Source: Eledone cirrhosa (Eukaryota > Mollusca > Cephalopoda > Octopoda > Eledonidae). Taken from it: 64,000 nt of DNA. The position numbers were made by a program, and so were the translations under genes. Shown here one piece after another: positions 21,082 through 32,705 of this stretch (the stretch's first letter is position 1; every line of letters begins with the position of its first letter). The DNA lies in assembly GCA_964016885.1 (NCBI GenBank), contig OZ024744.1, positions 70,999,348 through 71,063,347 on the forward strand. Reading direction: 5' to 3'. Below the pieces are notes generated by a model. The model was not told the DNA's origin and searched no databases. It saw only the letters and a program-made list of their open reading frames with translations.

Positions 21082-21310
21082 TTAACACTTTTGCATTTAA
21101 TCTGGCCATATCTGGCCAGAATTCTCTCACCTTTTTCCGTTCAAATTAGCAGTAACTGGCCACTCATACTGATATTAAGGTATTGTTCTCAAAATAAATA
21201 ATATCAAAATCTCATAGATTTGATATTATGTGAGATAATTATGTGAGATAAAGCCTTTACCATGAAAATATAACAGTAAATATAGAGTAATGTAAATGTT
21301 AAAGGGTTAA
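21082..21310 (+). mobile_element. MITE, complete reference copy
   Basis: Ends TTAACACTTTTGCATTTA and TAAATGTTAAAGGGTTAA form terminal inverted repeats of 18 bp with three mismatches. The 229-bp body matches 9903-10128 and the split copy at 5978. No ORF. No transposase of the family is seen, so the superfamily is unassigned. Confidence 0.88.
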
Positions 21311-21587
21311 GGAAAGTGATTTTAAAAGTTTTCTTTTTAAATTTAATAGGTTTTTAAAATCACTTTTATCAGATTATCTTCAAATTTATCCAGTTGAGGT
21401 TTATGTGGAGGATTTCTCTGGGTTTTTTTTTATCGTTATAAAGAAAACACCATCTAATTCTCCTTGTAAATGAATTAAGAGTTTGAGGTATGTCTTATTA
21501 TTGAATACTGGAATGTTTTTCAAGGACATCACCAAATAATCTTTCTTCATCATTATGGCAAAGTGGGATTTGAGATCAGAGAGGATA
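21311..21587. other. Unassigned, shares a block with 22145-22205
   Basis: CATCACCAAATAATCTTTCT...TTCATCATTATGGCAAA at 21525-21560 recurs at about 22168-22210. The block looks like a piece of an unrecognised dispersed repeat. A minus-strand frame through it (ELDGVFFITIKKNPEKSST) matches nothing I know. Confidence 0.45.
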
Positions 21588-22056
21588 TATATATATGATG
21601 CCTGTGTGAGGTGCACAATGTTGCATGGTAGTGAGACATGGGCAGCAACTGCAGAGGATATGCGACGGCTGGAGAGAAATGAAGCAAGCATGTTCCATTG
21701 GATGTGCAATGTCAATGTGCGTGAGCGACTGAGCATGGATGCGTTGAGAGAGAAGCTGTGTATAAGAGGGATAAATTGTAATGTGCGGGAGAGGGGACTG
21801 CGATGGCATGGACATGTGATGCACATGGAGGATGACCGATGGGTGAAGAAGTGTCAAGAAATCCCAGTAGAAGGAAGATGCATTAGAGGAAGATCACGAA
21901 AAACATGGGCGGAGGTGGTGAGAGCAGACCTCAGATCACTGAAACTCATGGAGGAGATGACAAAGGACCGTGACAAGTGGAGAGATGCTGTACTGAATAG
22001 GACCCGTCCCATCCTTGCAAGCAGGGAAAAGCGGATGTAAAATGATAATGATGATG
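21588..22056 (+). mobile_element. L-ii LINE, 5'-truncated, open C-terminal frame
   Basis: An uninterrupted frame: YDACVRCTMLHGSETWAATA, RRLERNEASMFHWMCNVNV, GLRWHGHVMHMEDDRWVKK, SRKTWAEVVRADLRSLKLME, then DRDKWRDAVLNRTRP and ASREKRM before the stop. It ends in the L-ii terminus GCAGGGAAAAGCGGATGTAA and ATGATGATGATG. It is the best preserved L-ii C-terminus here. The ATG at 21555 lies outside the element, so the frame is not a gene. 22057-22400 contains the shared block noted above and no gene. Confidence 0.9.
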
Positions 22057-22404
22057 ATGAGAGGAGAGAAAGGGAACAAATACTGCAAAGCATTCTATGC
22101 AACAATTCTGCCAATTCGCCGACTATGTATCATATATGTATTTTCAAATAACTTGGCTGTATTTCAAGGGCATCACCAAATAATTTTTCTTTCTTCATCA
22201 TTATGGCAAAAGAATTGTTACAGCTCAATCTTAAAGGAGCTCAAGAATAATACAGATGAATAAAGTGATTCCAACAACATTTCAAGCTTAATGTGGTCCA
22301 AGAATCACAAAACAGAATAAATTATTCATCAAAAATATAAACCATACAGAATAAGGAAATAAAAAACTTTCAGTAAATAAATGTGATGTGTTTTATATAT
22401 GCTG

Positions 22405-22705
22405 ATGCATGTGCATTACTGGTGCTTTATTTACCAACCCTGCAAGGATGAAAGGCAATGCTAACCTTGGTGGGTTTGCGCTCAGAATGTAAATAATTGT
22501 TTCTACTATAGGCACAAGGCCAGAAATTTGAAGGGAGGGTAAAGTCGATTAAATCGACTCCAGCGCTTGACTGGCACTTTTTTTTATCCACCCTGTAAGA
22601 AAGAAAGGTAAAGCTAACCTTGGCAGGATTTGAACTCAGAATGCAAAGGGCCATAACTCTATACTGTAAAACATAGCGTCTGACGCTCTACCGATTCTGC
22701 AAAAC
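22405..22705 (-). mobile_element. Two partial group A SINEs in tandem
   Basis: A head-less piece (22405-22490) with ...ACTGGTGCTTTATTTACCAA abuts a fuller copy (22492-22705) with the extended tail (GTCGATTAAATCGACTCCAG) and B box complement GGATTTGAACTCAG. Confidence 0.82.
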
Positions 22706-22744
22706 CACAAGAAACAAGTAAGATATACACAGACATATTGTTAT

Positions 22745-22900
22745 TGTTTACTTCAGTTGCCTAGTGCAGGATGTCTTGGTTGTTTCAGTACCTTAGCCTT
22801 GCCATCACCTGCAGCAATGCCTCAAGCATGTTGGCTTGCCATCACCTGCAGCAATGCCTCAAGCATGTTGGCTTGCTTCAAAGTGTTTAGTTAACTCTTA
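22745..22900 (+). mobile_element. NR-family fragment with a 38-bp tandem duplication
   Basis: CTTGCCATCACCTGCAGCAA is a + strand version of the conserved LAITRGNAASVLACL segment of NR. A 38-bp piece is present twice in tandem (22798-22873). A C run follows at 22917-22928. Confidence 0.6.
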
Positions 22901-23156
22901 TGATGTGATATGAGGCCCCCCCCCCCCCTCCTTTTTTCTTCTTTTATTAAAATGTTTTTAGGGTTTTTTTTTTATCTCTCTTTTTCTGGTTATATTTATA
23001 CTATAAACATTTAATTTTATTCATAGTTGTATAAATAATATTAAAAATCGTTTGCAATTCTTTCAGAATGAGAATATAAACAGAGCATATAAATAAATTT
23101 ACATAACAAATATGTTTTAAAAATATACATAAATAACATTACAAATGCTTAGATAA

Positions 23157-23590
23157 CATTATAAATTGCTCGCGGTTCTTTCAGAAGGATATATTCTTTT
23201 AATGTTGCAATATTAAAGAAAATGTGAAGGAAGGGGTGAACAACCGAGCCAAGACCAGAGCAAAAGACAGCAATGTCGCGAGGAATACTGGGAAACCTCT
23301 CTAATGATTTTTGAGGCAAGCCAGCACACTTGCAGCGTTGCCTCGGGTGATGGCGAGGCTGATGCGCTGAAACAGCCAAGTGCCCTCGCGAGATTCGCCA
23401 GTTACCTCTATTAGGCGAGCTGCCAGTGAAGAGAGGAACCTCGCAGTCAGCGGCCCGACTCCCCCAAACGTCTCGAAAGCCACAGGCTGAAAAATGTAGC
23501 TGGTCGACAGATCACAGTATTTGAGGGTCTTACTCCTCTCAGCTGCGGAAGCTGTGACTCTCGTCCTAACCGCAGCATCCATTATGGGGG
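23157..23590 (-). mobile_element. NR-family LINE 3' end
   Basis: Minus-strand frame: AAERSKTLKYCDLSTSYIFQ, PVAFETFGGVGPLTARFLSS, RLIEVTGESREGTWLFQRIS, then ITRGNAASVLACLKNH and a stop at 23301. The 3' UTR to about 23157 contains AAAGAACCGCGAGCAATTTA, a motif that recurs further left (about 23050). A 19-G run at 23585-23603 precedes the preserved part; sequence beyond it (DLPCAPGREAGALSGTS) is shared with the + copy at 24235. Confidence 0.87.
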
Positions 23591-23735
23591 GGGGGGGGGG
23601 GGGCAAAAGAATTACTGACAGTGACGTTCCAGACAAAGCACCTGCCTCTCGACCAGGGGCACAGGGTAAGTCCTCGATGTGTTTGTGTTTTCGTTCTGTA
23701 AGCATTATATCATATTTTTATTATATGTGTTTATA

Positions 23736-23951
23736 AGGGCGGTGGAATGGCAGTATCGGTAGAGATTGGGTACCATGCTTTGCAGCATAGAGTTACGGTC
23801 CTTTACAGTCTGAGTTCAAATCCCGCCCTGGTTAACTTTGCCTTTCATCCTTACAGGGTTGATAAAATAAAGCACCTGTAATGTACTGGGGTCGATTTAA
23901 TTGACTTTCCCCTCCCCTCAAACTACTGGCCTTGTGCCTATATTAGAAATC
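23736..23951 (+). mobile_element. Group A SINE with 16-bp target-site duplication
   Basis: Direct repeats ATTATATGTGTTTATA at 23720-23735 and 23952-23967 bound the element. It starts AGGGCGGTGGAATGGCAGTA and has an A-box-like TGGCAGTATCGGTAGAG, B-box-like GAGTTCAAATCCC, the TTTGCCTTTCATCC block and a tail with TTAATTGACTTTCCC and GGCCTTGTGCC. This is the best-defined full-length group A copy: 216 bp. Confidence 0.93.
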
Positions 23952-23967
23952 ATTATATGTGTTTATA

Positions 23968-24024
23968 TTTTGTCTAACCCATGCTAGTGTGGAAAATGGA
24001 CGTAAAACGGAGATGATGATGATG
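23968..24024 (+). mobile_element. LINE/SINE terminal block
   Basis: CTAACCCATGCTAGTGTGG, AATGGACGTAAAACG and GATGATGATG: the last 50 bp of an L-i type tail. DNA just after it (24027-24090) is the complement-related partner of the repeat at 22990-23075. Confidence 0.8.
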
Positions 24025-24234
24025 AATTTTCATTCTGAGAGAATTGTGAGCAATTTGTAATGTTATTTATACAACTGTGAATAAAACACTTTACTGAGGT
24101 GTATAACTTAATATATATATCTTAATTAATTACCAATATAAGGGCTAATAATATGAAAATTAGTATGTACATTTCAAGATTCTACTCGAAGTGATATGTT
24201 GTATAAGTCCAGTTGTGGTTGTTTAGATGACAGC

Positions 24235-24640
24235 AAAAAACCTGACGGCCTTACCCTGTGCCCCTGCTCGAGAGGCAGGTGCCTTGTTTGGGACGTCACC
24301 GTTAGTGGCTCCTTTGCTTCTTCCCCCATCCTGGATGCTGCGGTTAGGACGGGCCGAGCGGAGTAAGACCCTCAAATACTGTGATCTGTTGGCCAGCTAC
24401 ATTTTCCAGCATGTGACTTTCGAGACGTTTGGGGAGTTGGGGAGTTGGGCCGCTGACTGCGAGGTTCCTCTCTTCACTGGCAGCTCGCCTAATAGAGGTA
24501 ACTGGCGAATCTTGCGAGGGTGCTTGGTTGTTCCAGCGCATCAACCTGGCCATCACCCGAGGCAATGCTGCGAGTGTGCTGGTATGCCTCAAAAATCATT
24601 AGAAAGGTTGCCAGTACTCCTCGCAACGCTAATTTAGACA
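24235..24640 (+). mobile_element. NR-family LINE 3' end (opposite orientation to the 23157 copy)
   Basis: + strand: LPCAPAREAGALFGTSPLV, AERSKTLKYCDLLASYIFQH, then frameshifts through the GNWRILRG region and ITRGNAASVLVCLKNH-like codons with a stop. It pairs with 23157-23705 as an inverted duplicate around a spacer that holds the SINE at 23736. It is broken by at least two frameshifts. Confidence 0.85.
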
Positions 24641-24838
24641 ATGCAATCAATTTGGTGAGAGGAGTAAGTCGATTAAATCGATCCTAATGTATTACTGGTA
24701 CTTTATTTTATCGACCCCCGTAAGGATGAAAGGAAAATCTAACCTCGACGGGATTTGAACACGGGATTTGAACACGTAAATGGCTGTAACTCTATGCCAC
24801 GAAGCACAGTGTCCGACGCTCTACCGATACTGCCAATT
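24641..24838 (-). mobile_element. Group A SINE with a small internal duplication
   Basis: All short-form blocks on the minus strand. The B-box region GGGATTTGAACACG is present twice in tandem near 24755-24780. Confidence 0.87.
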
Positions 24839-25949
24839 CATGTTAAATAATAATAAAATATACATCGATATAGAAAAAAAAAATAACATTTATTAAACGA
24901 GAATTTACGCGGGTCCTTCCTAGTATAAATTATTAACAGCCGGTTGCAATATTAGAGTACGTGTGTATCTTGACACATAAAGCCCCGCACACCCTACCTC
25001 CTACATTAATAGAAGGATAACATTTCACTCATACAATTGTTCAAGCCCGTTGCCAGGCTTTGGTGCCTAGGTGAGTGATCTCCAGAATATTCTATGTGGT
25101 CCTTCTAATTTGCAATAATTCTAAGGTGGTGTTTCAGTATAAATATATCATTGTAAATTCTAATAATAAATTTGAGGGTGTGCCACTGAAAAGAGTGTTA
25201 GGCAGTGCCCTGCAGTCACCACCAGCCTCCTCGGGGATGGGCCCACAGTTACTGCTATAGAGTTATGCCAGAAATGGCAATACGTCGCACGTTTATATCT
25301 TGCTTTACAATATATATAAACATTTTATGGGTGGGTTGGAAGCTTTGATGTAAGGACCTGTTTCCTAGATGTACTGTATGGCGAACCCTCCACTGACCAC
25401 GATAGCAGAGAGGCACCAAATATAAAAGTACACGGATTCTCTGAAAACACCCCTTCCAGCCTGTCACATTGACCATCGCCAGTGGTCTGGTGTGGTCTTA
25501 GATCGCAAAAGATTTCGGTTGCCACATCATCCTCCAACCTGTTTCCTCCGTCGAGAATGTTTGCAGGACTGATGTCGATGACAAAAATTGTCAGAAGAAG
25601 AAATGTAGCACGACAAGAACAGAATTTCCCTTACAGCCGCTACGCCCGGGTCTGTCTATCCTATATTAGTCCCAGAAACCACCAGCGAGCCTGCAATAGA
25701 TGTGGGCTGGCCTCCCTACATAAATCTTCGCTTGGAGGAGCCGAACCATGATATAAATATTAACTTATCTCAAAAAGTCAACGGAATTCAAATCCTTCCC
25801 AAATTCGACTTACCCTTTCCACCTTCCAAAGCCTAGAAAATAAATACTAGATGTTTTTTAACCCTAGGGAAGCTTTGCTTGAGCAGACGTATGACCAGAG
25901 TGTATTCTTTCACTTATTTAAAAAAATAAAACAGCAGGATGTGATTTGA
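24839..25949. other. Unassigned 1.1 kb
   Basis: Mixed-composition DNA with small open frames, e.g. + strand 25482-25751 and minus strand 25255-25537. They lack recognisable domains. 25937-25975 (GATTTGAAGGAGATATGGCT) recurs near 47668, so at least this edge belongs to a dispersed repeat. Confidence 0.4.
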
Positions 25950-26480
25950 AGGAGATATGGCTGGTATTTCTAGCAGGTCGAGTGGCAACGTTTCGTGGCT
26001 CCATTCAAATGCTAAGGTACAAGAGCATCGTGCTGCCGACAGTGCTTTATGCGAGCAAGACCTGGAAGAGAACGGCAAAAATAGAGAGACGGCTGAACGC
26101 TTTCCACCAGCGGTGCCTGCGAAAGATCCTTCGTGTGTCCTGGCGCGACCGAGTGCGAAACGAGGAGATCCTGCGGAGAGCCGAGTCGTGGACGCTTCAG
26201 AGAGTGATCACGGAGCATCGGTGCCGTCTGGCTGGCCATATTCTGCGTCTGCCAAATGAACGGCATTCGAAAACAGCGATGAACTGGACTCCGCCTGGCG
26301 GTAAACAGAGTGGGGTTGCCCAAGGATCACCTGGCGACGAACGTTCCGGAAGGACCTGATGGCAGTCAACATCACCTGGCACGGCCTCAAAAAAGTTGCC
26401 GCTGATCGTGACCGTTGGCGAGTACTTACTGCTCGATGCGCCGAATGGTGCGGAAGAATCTAAGACTAAGACTAAGATTC
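25950..26480 (+). mobile_element. L-iii LINE, 5'-truncated, ends in TAAGAC repeats
   Basis: + strand: YKSIVLPTVLYASKTWKRTA, LNAFHQRCLRKILRVSWRD, VITEHRCRLAGHILRLPNE, SKTAMNWTPPGGK, then a frameshift and AADRDRWRVLTARCAEWCGR before the stop. This is the C-terminal region of another non-LTR lineage, distinct from L-i and L-ii. Its 3' end is a short TAAGAC hexamer repeat (26461-26478), not a GAT tract. Confidence 0.85.
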
Positions 26481-28004
26481 ATGCTAGAAATCACAATGAA
26501 TTTTATTAAACGTTTGTAGAAACAGCTGAGACATAAATATTCATACACATACGCACACACAAACACACACGCTCTCTCTCTTTCTCTTACTCTCTCTCTC
26601 ACACACACATGCCTCAATCTTTTTTTCTCTCTCTAGCCCCGTCAGTCCGTACCCTCATCACATCTTTTTCTCATTCACTCGCGCAAGGCTTTGTTAGCGA
26701 CTTACCATTTTGGAACAATAATTTTCGAATTTAGATCTAAGCTCTGGATCCACATAAAGACTTCTCGAGGAAACTCTGTCATTATTACCGAGTTAACTTT
26801 TTCCTAACAAACGCCTGTTACCAAAGTAACATCCAATGTTTACAAATTAACCGGAAGTTATTTTCTATCATAAACTTCCGTTATTTTCCTTGTGTGAATT
26901 TATAGTCTTCGTTGTGTAATTTACGACAATGTTTTTCGCTATAAGTATCTCATCGCCAACAGCTTTTGCAATCAAATCTCTGTTCTGTTCCTTTTTTTTT
27001 TAGGCTTTACCCTAATTATTCAAATTCTTTGTAGCAGTTTTTTTTTTAATATATTTCTTTTATTGTCGGATAGCGTCAGTACAACAGTATGCGGGCAAAA
27101 ATCTTATTTTACTTAACTCGGGTTCTTTCTTTTGCGTAATTCAAGATTTTTAAAATCAAATCCTGTATTTTATACAAAATTACCACCTAATGGTATGAAA
27201 ATGAATATCCTAATGTGTAAATATATATATATAGATATATATTTTATGGCGTTTGTATCCTACTAAATTGCGATTAACTCTATGGGTTAGCAGACATCGT
27301 TCTGAATCAGTACTAATAGAATATAGTGTTCTCGATCGTTAAATAATTTTAAGAATAATTATGATATAATTGGTAATTCTGTAACAGATTATTCAACTTG
27401 GAGACTAGCTAGTAAGACAAGCAATCAAGTAGCAGTAGGTCCATATTTACTTTCGCTTACTGGCGAGTTAAAGAGAAATTCTATCTAAAACGATCGTTAT
27501 CTTATTAGTAGTAAAATTGATTACGAGAGAGATGAGGTTTATACTTCTGCTAACCATCTAAATCATGCATGTTTTGTGACATATGTATGTGTATGTGTTT
27601 AACTTACAAAAATACAAATAAAGATAGATATGTAGATATATCGACTTCAGGTATTTCTGTATTAATATTTCTGTGTTTAAAGTATTTTCCTGCTTGGCAA
27701 TGTATTATTCCTTTGTGGAATTGTCAATTATTATACCTTAAAACTCAAATAGTAATTTTGTTGCCTTTTTCGGTGGGGAAAAGCAAAGTTCTTTTTTTCC
27801 TTTTCATTTCCCCGCCCTCTTTTTTCCTCTTCTCAAAAGTTTGGAACTCCCATTGTCTTTCATTTACGAAGGCATTTTCCGCTCCATAAAAAAAAACCGT
27901 ATTCAATAATGTAGTTACGTAGATGAAAGCAAAGGCCGCTTCGTTGCGTTTCTATTAAATACTCAGAAAAACGCTATCTTGTTTAATTTGAATTTATTGT
28001 TGAC
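26481..28004. other. Gene-free AT-rich stretch
   Basis: CA/CT microsatellites at 26545-26625 and AT-rich DNA elsewhere. It is the longest stretch of the window without an evident transposon. No coding signal, RNA gene or obvious repeat; the frame at 27569-27889 is Phe/Leu-rich without a domain. Confidence 0.55.
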
Positions 28005-30590
28005 GTAACTACAAATTGGTTAAATATACAGAAAAAGGAGCCAGTATTGGAAAGGACTATAAATGTCATAAATGAGGGGGAAAGGAGGGAAGAAGAAGGG
28101 ACTATTAGACAAAGAAAGAAAGGGGGGAAGAGGAGAGGGTGACAGACTACACCTTAGGTTAGAGTTCTGTTTTGGCTGCATCTCGTGGCCAAAATAGCAA
28201 AGGTATTTCTGCAGACAATGGCCAGCGACAGCCACCCCACTCAGATGGGCTGCTATCGATCCAGTTTTATAGAGGAAGTCAGCTGTCCGGGGTCCGAAAA
28301 TGCATGGGGTCTCGACAGCAATCGGGGCAAAGAGGAAGCAGCTAAAGAAACCCTTATATTTGCTTGTCTTCCTGTTCTTTGCAAGGCGGGCTGCAGTACT
28401 GGGGTTTGTGGCCGAGGCGACTAAATTGAAGGCAGGGAACATGTCACGGCATATTGCGTCCCAGATGAGGGATCTACCTCCTTTAAAAGGGAAGAGGGTA
28501 ATTCTGTTAGGGGCACTAGTTGTCACCACCGTCGCAGCCTACAGGCTCCAGTTGTGATGGGAAGCCAACTGCATCCAGGCTCCTTCCCAATATGTCGTTG
28601 AGAGCAGTATGCTGGGGGAACCAACCTGCACTCTGGCAGCATGACAGTGGGTGCAGGCCTAACTCATCAATGACACCCCCATAATGACATTTATGTGGCA
28701 TGCACATGTGGAAGCCGAAGTGTTGGGCCAGTCTGATGTGAGTGCACTCATCATTAAGAAGAATACTGGTTAATGAGAAGGGCATCGAGTTGAGCCACGC
28801 GCTGTTATTTGTGAGGCAGAATGGAAGCAGGTGAGGTGGTGTTGGTCAAAGCCAGACTCAATCTGCCTAAAGGAAGACCTGCACATGATGTCATCCCAGT
28901 TATGTTGGACATTTCTGTACTGAGGGATGGCGAGGCCTTTGCTGGTCCAGGTGGCCAGAGTCTGCTCCAGTTCTTAGGTCACGACAGGTTTTGTTGTCTT
29001 GCTGATACCATATTTTGAGAGTACGACTGGAGGAGATTGAGGAGAGGAAGGCCGTCAATGCCAGATCTGATGCAGAGTGGAGGTCGAGGTCACCGAACTT
29101 CACAGGAAGCTTTGCTTGTTGCCAATTAGTGCTGTCATAACTCATGTTGCAGATGAGTTCTGCATAACGTTGGATGGTGGCATCGAGTTCGCCGAGGCGA
29201 TTTTGTGAGGGTTGTAAGGTGCCCATGCAGTGTGAACAAGAATTTAGAAGAACAAAACAGTGCCCCAGGTAAAAGAACGCTGGATGTGCATCAATGCGAT
29301 GCAACTTCTTCATACTTAACAGGTCTGCGTGTGCTTGGTCTCCAGGCACTCTCATATGGCTTTGAGAGAATTGAAGAGCCAAGAATGTAGACAGTGTCTT
29401 TGGACATTAGCCGAGCCCCAGAAAAGTTAGGATAGATGTTGAGTATGGTGTCATGGAATTTGTCCTCACCATAGCTAATGTTTATCACCTCAGACTTGGA
29501 TGGGTTGATTTCATGTCTGAGGAGCTTTAGAGCTGGAATCATTAACTGAAGGTCCTCAACTACTGACTCAGCCAAGCCACCCAGGATCGTGTCGTCCAGG
29601 TACCAGACACTGAAGGGCAGAGCGGGCAATGTCATCAACTACCAGTGCAAAGAAGAGTGGGCAAAGTGAGTCTCCTTGCATGACACCCTTAGCAGAAGTG
29701 ACCTTATTATGAGCAACCATGAGTATGCTGGGTGTTCCATATGAGATGTGAGCAAGAGGGAATATTGAGGGGGCTCGTCTAAGACATGATCCCGCTTAAC
29801 GCTGTTGAAAGTATTTCTCATATCCAGCTTCACTATGAGGTGGGATGACGAAGAATTTGTGTGCTCTATTAGAGTGACTGGCTTCATGAGCTGCAACCTC
29901 ACATCTGCACTTGATTCCCACTCCAAGCTGGACAGTGCTTAGCATCTCACTCAGGTCATCTTTGACTGACTTGCAAGCTATCTTGGCTGCAAGTCTTCAG
30001 AAGACGTTACCCACTGCGATAGGGACAGATGCCTCTGTCATTCTTTCTCAGAGTTGGCAGACTGACTGAGAAGAAAAAATCACAGGCAGGGCAGGGTAGG
30101 TTAGTGGGGAGAAGACAATTGGTGAGAGTTTTGATTGACTGGAGCAATGTGCTCCTGCCTCAGCAGCATTTGGCGAGATAAGGTCTCTGGGGTGGTTGGG
30201 ACACAGGCCGTCCATTCCACCACTGCTGCTCCCTGGGAAAGATCTCGGGGCAGCTACTACATCCTCTCTAGATGTGCTCAAAGAAAGGTTACTAGCTGGG
30301 GTTTGGAAGTCCCTGATGTTAGCTGGGGGCAGGAAGGTGTTTATGACAGAGCACTTCTAGGACATCCAGTGTGGGCCAGAGTACAGTCTCGCTCAAAGTC
30401 AGCATACATACCACAGCCGAAATGTCGCCCTCAATTGTTTGACATTGCAGGGAGAAAGGATGGTGGGTGTCAGGCATTTTAACTGGGGTGTTGGAGAGGC
30501 CATATGCCAAATCCCCTATGGACTTTCTCATGATGAAATCCACCATCAAGAGGAACAAAAAACAAGCTGCACGCTGAGAATTTAACACTT
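28005..30590 (-). pseudogene. NR-family LINE, longest copy: RT and C-terminal domain, degenerate
   Basis: From 30280 leftward the minus strand gives RSFPGSSSGGMDGLCPNH (canonical form SGGPDGL-P-H), then LIVKLDMRNTFNSVKRDHVL (RT motif A region). A frameshift near 29638 precedes FSVWYLDDTILGGLAESV (RT active site YLDD), LRHEINPSKSEVINISY and QAKLPVKFGDLDLHSASDLA. Then come ILGRSLDAVGFPSQLEPVG and ITLFPFKGGRSLIWDAICRD, and finally KYKGFFSCFLFAPIAVETPC. Stops and frameshifts occur throughout. The C-terminal third is the part found in all short copies in this window. It is a non-LTR-type RT by motif order; I do not assign a clade. Confidence 0.82.
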
Positions 30591-30809
30591 TCAGCTAGGG
30601 GAGCTAGTTGCAAACGAAGAATTTAACTAATTACCTATAATAAGAAATATGTAAATATTTCAGTGACTTTTCTACTCTTTCCTTTTCTATATAAATATTC
30701 AAATGTTAACGATATTTAATTGACTCGCTATATATATATGAACAAAACAAAACAAAAAAATTACCAGGTAACTAACTTTTACGTTACCTTCATCTTACTG
30801 TCCATTTTG
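30591..30809. other. AT-rich spacer before the Helitron cluster
   Basis: No gene or repeat recognised; AAAACAAAACAAA near 30740. Confidence 0.5.
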
Positions 30810-30915
30810 ATATCGATACTAATAAAGCTGACGGCCGTATGTATGTAACAAACTTTTCACCAAACAGCTGAACCAAACGGCACCAAATTTGCACCATAGA
30901 TGTAACATTACTGGT
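30810..30915 (+). mobile_element. Helitron 5'-end fragment
   Basis: TCGATACTAATAAAGCTGAC, CGGCCGTATGTATGTAAC and CACCAAATTTGCACCATAG match the start of the Helitron at 33296. Only about 100 bp is kept, and it abuts the 3' end of the minus-strand Helitron. Confidence 0.75.
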
Positions 30916-30929
30916 ACTTTATTATATAC

Positions 30930-32705
30930 TAGCTGGCTCGTCCGGCATTTTATCTTTTCAGGATTTCCTCCCCTCCACTCCAGTTCAAAGATGCCGCGGG
31001 GGGTTAACGTGCTCTGATGTTGGGTTTGAATAGTTTTTTAGGATTCCCTAATTCAGCAGCCAGTACGATAAAAAAAAATTGATAGTTACAACAATAAAGG
31101 TTGAACAGAGAACACATTTTTTAACAAACATTACAATAATTTGTACAACCATAATGGAACTTCCAAGTAACAGAAAATACATAAATTACATTGTTAGAGC
31201 CTCAGAGTATACAATATTTTTTGTTCGACCCTTAGGAGTAAAGATGAAGAGATTGTTTGACGAACTCACCCTAGAGCATCCTACATACAATTGACCATGG
31301 TTTTCCCAGATGAAGGCCAGCCACATTTAGGGTTTGATCCTGAGCTTTGTTGATGGTAATCGCGAAGCTTAGTCTCTCTGTTGCTCTAGTAACATTTTTT
31401 CTTCCGGAAAATCTGATCTTGCGGCCAGGATGGGACTTTTTGGGTGGCATATCGGCAGTAACAATGAAATAAATATGTATGCAAAAATATCTGTACACGA
31501 ATATATAATTATATATATACCCGCAACCAGAGCTTCGATTATGCTGTACTACCTTCTTGTATTTTATATATATATATATATCTATATATTAAAATAACAG
31601 ATTAAAGTTTAAGCAAATAATCGCTGCTTTCACCCTTAACGGGATCTTCTGAAACTAAAAAAATCAATCTGTGAACGCAGAAGTAAATATTTCGAAAAAC
31701 GTTGCAATCGAAGGAAAACAGAGAGACGATACTTTGGTTCGTGAAGACACCCAGACATACATTCCCTGACACTGAACGGAAAAAAGCGAAGATAATACGT
31801 CAGCAATGAGAACAATATTTGCTCTAGGGTTCTTATATATTTGATACATATTTATCCTTATTGAGCCCTCTTTGGATTTTAGTCTTCACATTTATTATTA
31901 TTACTAATTATATATATATTTATTAAAATAACAGATTAAAGTTTAAGCAAAGAATCGCGGCTTTCACCCTTAATGGGATCGTCTGAGAAAAAAAAATATA
32001 TATATCTTGCAATCGAAAGGTTGTGAGTTCAATTCTCAGACCGGGTGATGTGTTGTTTCCTTGAGCAAGACACTTTATTTCACATTGCTCCAGTTTACTC
32101 AGCTGTAGAAATGAGATGATAGGGACTGGGGTCTCTATCATTCCACTGCAAAGTGGCCGTGGAGGTGCCACGGCAAAAAAGCACCCAGCACTCACTGTAA
32201 ATGAGGTTGGTGTTAGGAAGGGCATCCAGCTGTAGAAATCAAGCCAGAATCAGTTCCCGTCCCACCTTTGCAAGCAGGGAAAAGTGGACGTAAAATAATG
32301 ATGATGATGATGATGATATATAATTAATTATTGAGAGGGCGTGCGGTATCTTTGCAGTGAATTAATTAAAAGTTGGTTAGAAGCAAAGTCAATGCAGACA
32401 GACAGCCAGACAGACAGATATTATAAGCGTGCGACGTTATAGCTATGTATCTATCTAAAAAGACAGACTAAGAAAGAGAGAGGAATGTCGTTTAACCAGA
32501 AGTGCTGACATTTGAAAATTTTAAAGAAGTGAATATTTAAATAAACGATAAAATATCTTTAATCTTTTAACGAAATTTAGAAGACAAAAATTCCCTCACT
32601 TTCTTACTTGGAAAAAGTTACATCTATGGTGCAAATTTGGTGCTTTTTTCCAGCCGTTTGGTGTAAAGTTTGTTACATACATACGGCCGTCAGCTTTATA
32701 ATATA
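30930..32705 (-). mobile_element. Helitron relic, minus strand
   Basis: 5' end near 32700 (AAGCTGACGGCCGTATGTAT on the minus strand), 3' end CTAG next to T at about 30933 after GCCGGACGAGCCAG. Near the 3' end a frame gives KNVTRATERLSFAITINKAQ then DQTLNVAGLHL (helicase motif of Pif1/Helitron proteins). After a one-frame shift it reads HGQLYVGCSRVSSSNNLFIF and GRTKNIVYSEALTM. Most of the Rep/helicase region is missing. Part of its 5' region (31593-31660) is duplicated at 31922-31985, and a SINE B is inserted at about 31998. Confidence 0.82.
31998..32322 (+). mobile_element. SINE B inserted in a Helitron
   Basis: B-box-like GTGAGTTCAATTCTC, the head-core GAGCAAGACACTTTATTTCA and CTCAGCTGTAGAAATGAG, one core module, GTTAGGAAGGGCATCCAGCT, and the L-ii-type terminus GCAAGCAGGGAAAAGTGGAC with ATGATGATGATG. 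The first tRNA bases are missing. Confidence 0.9.
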
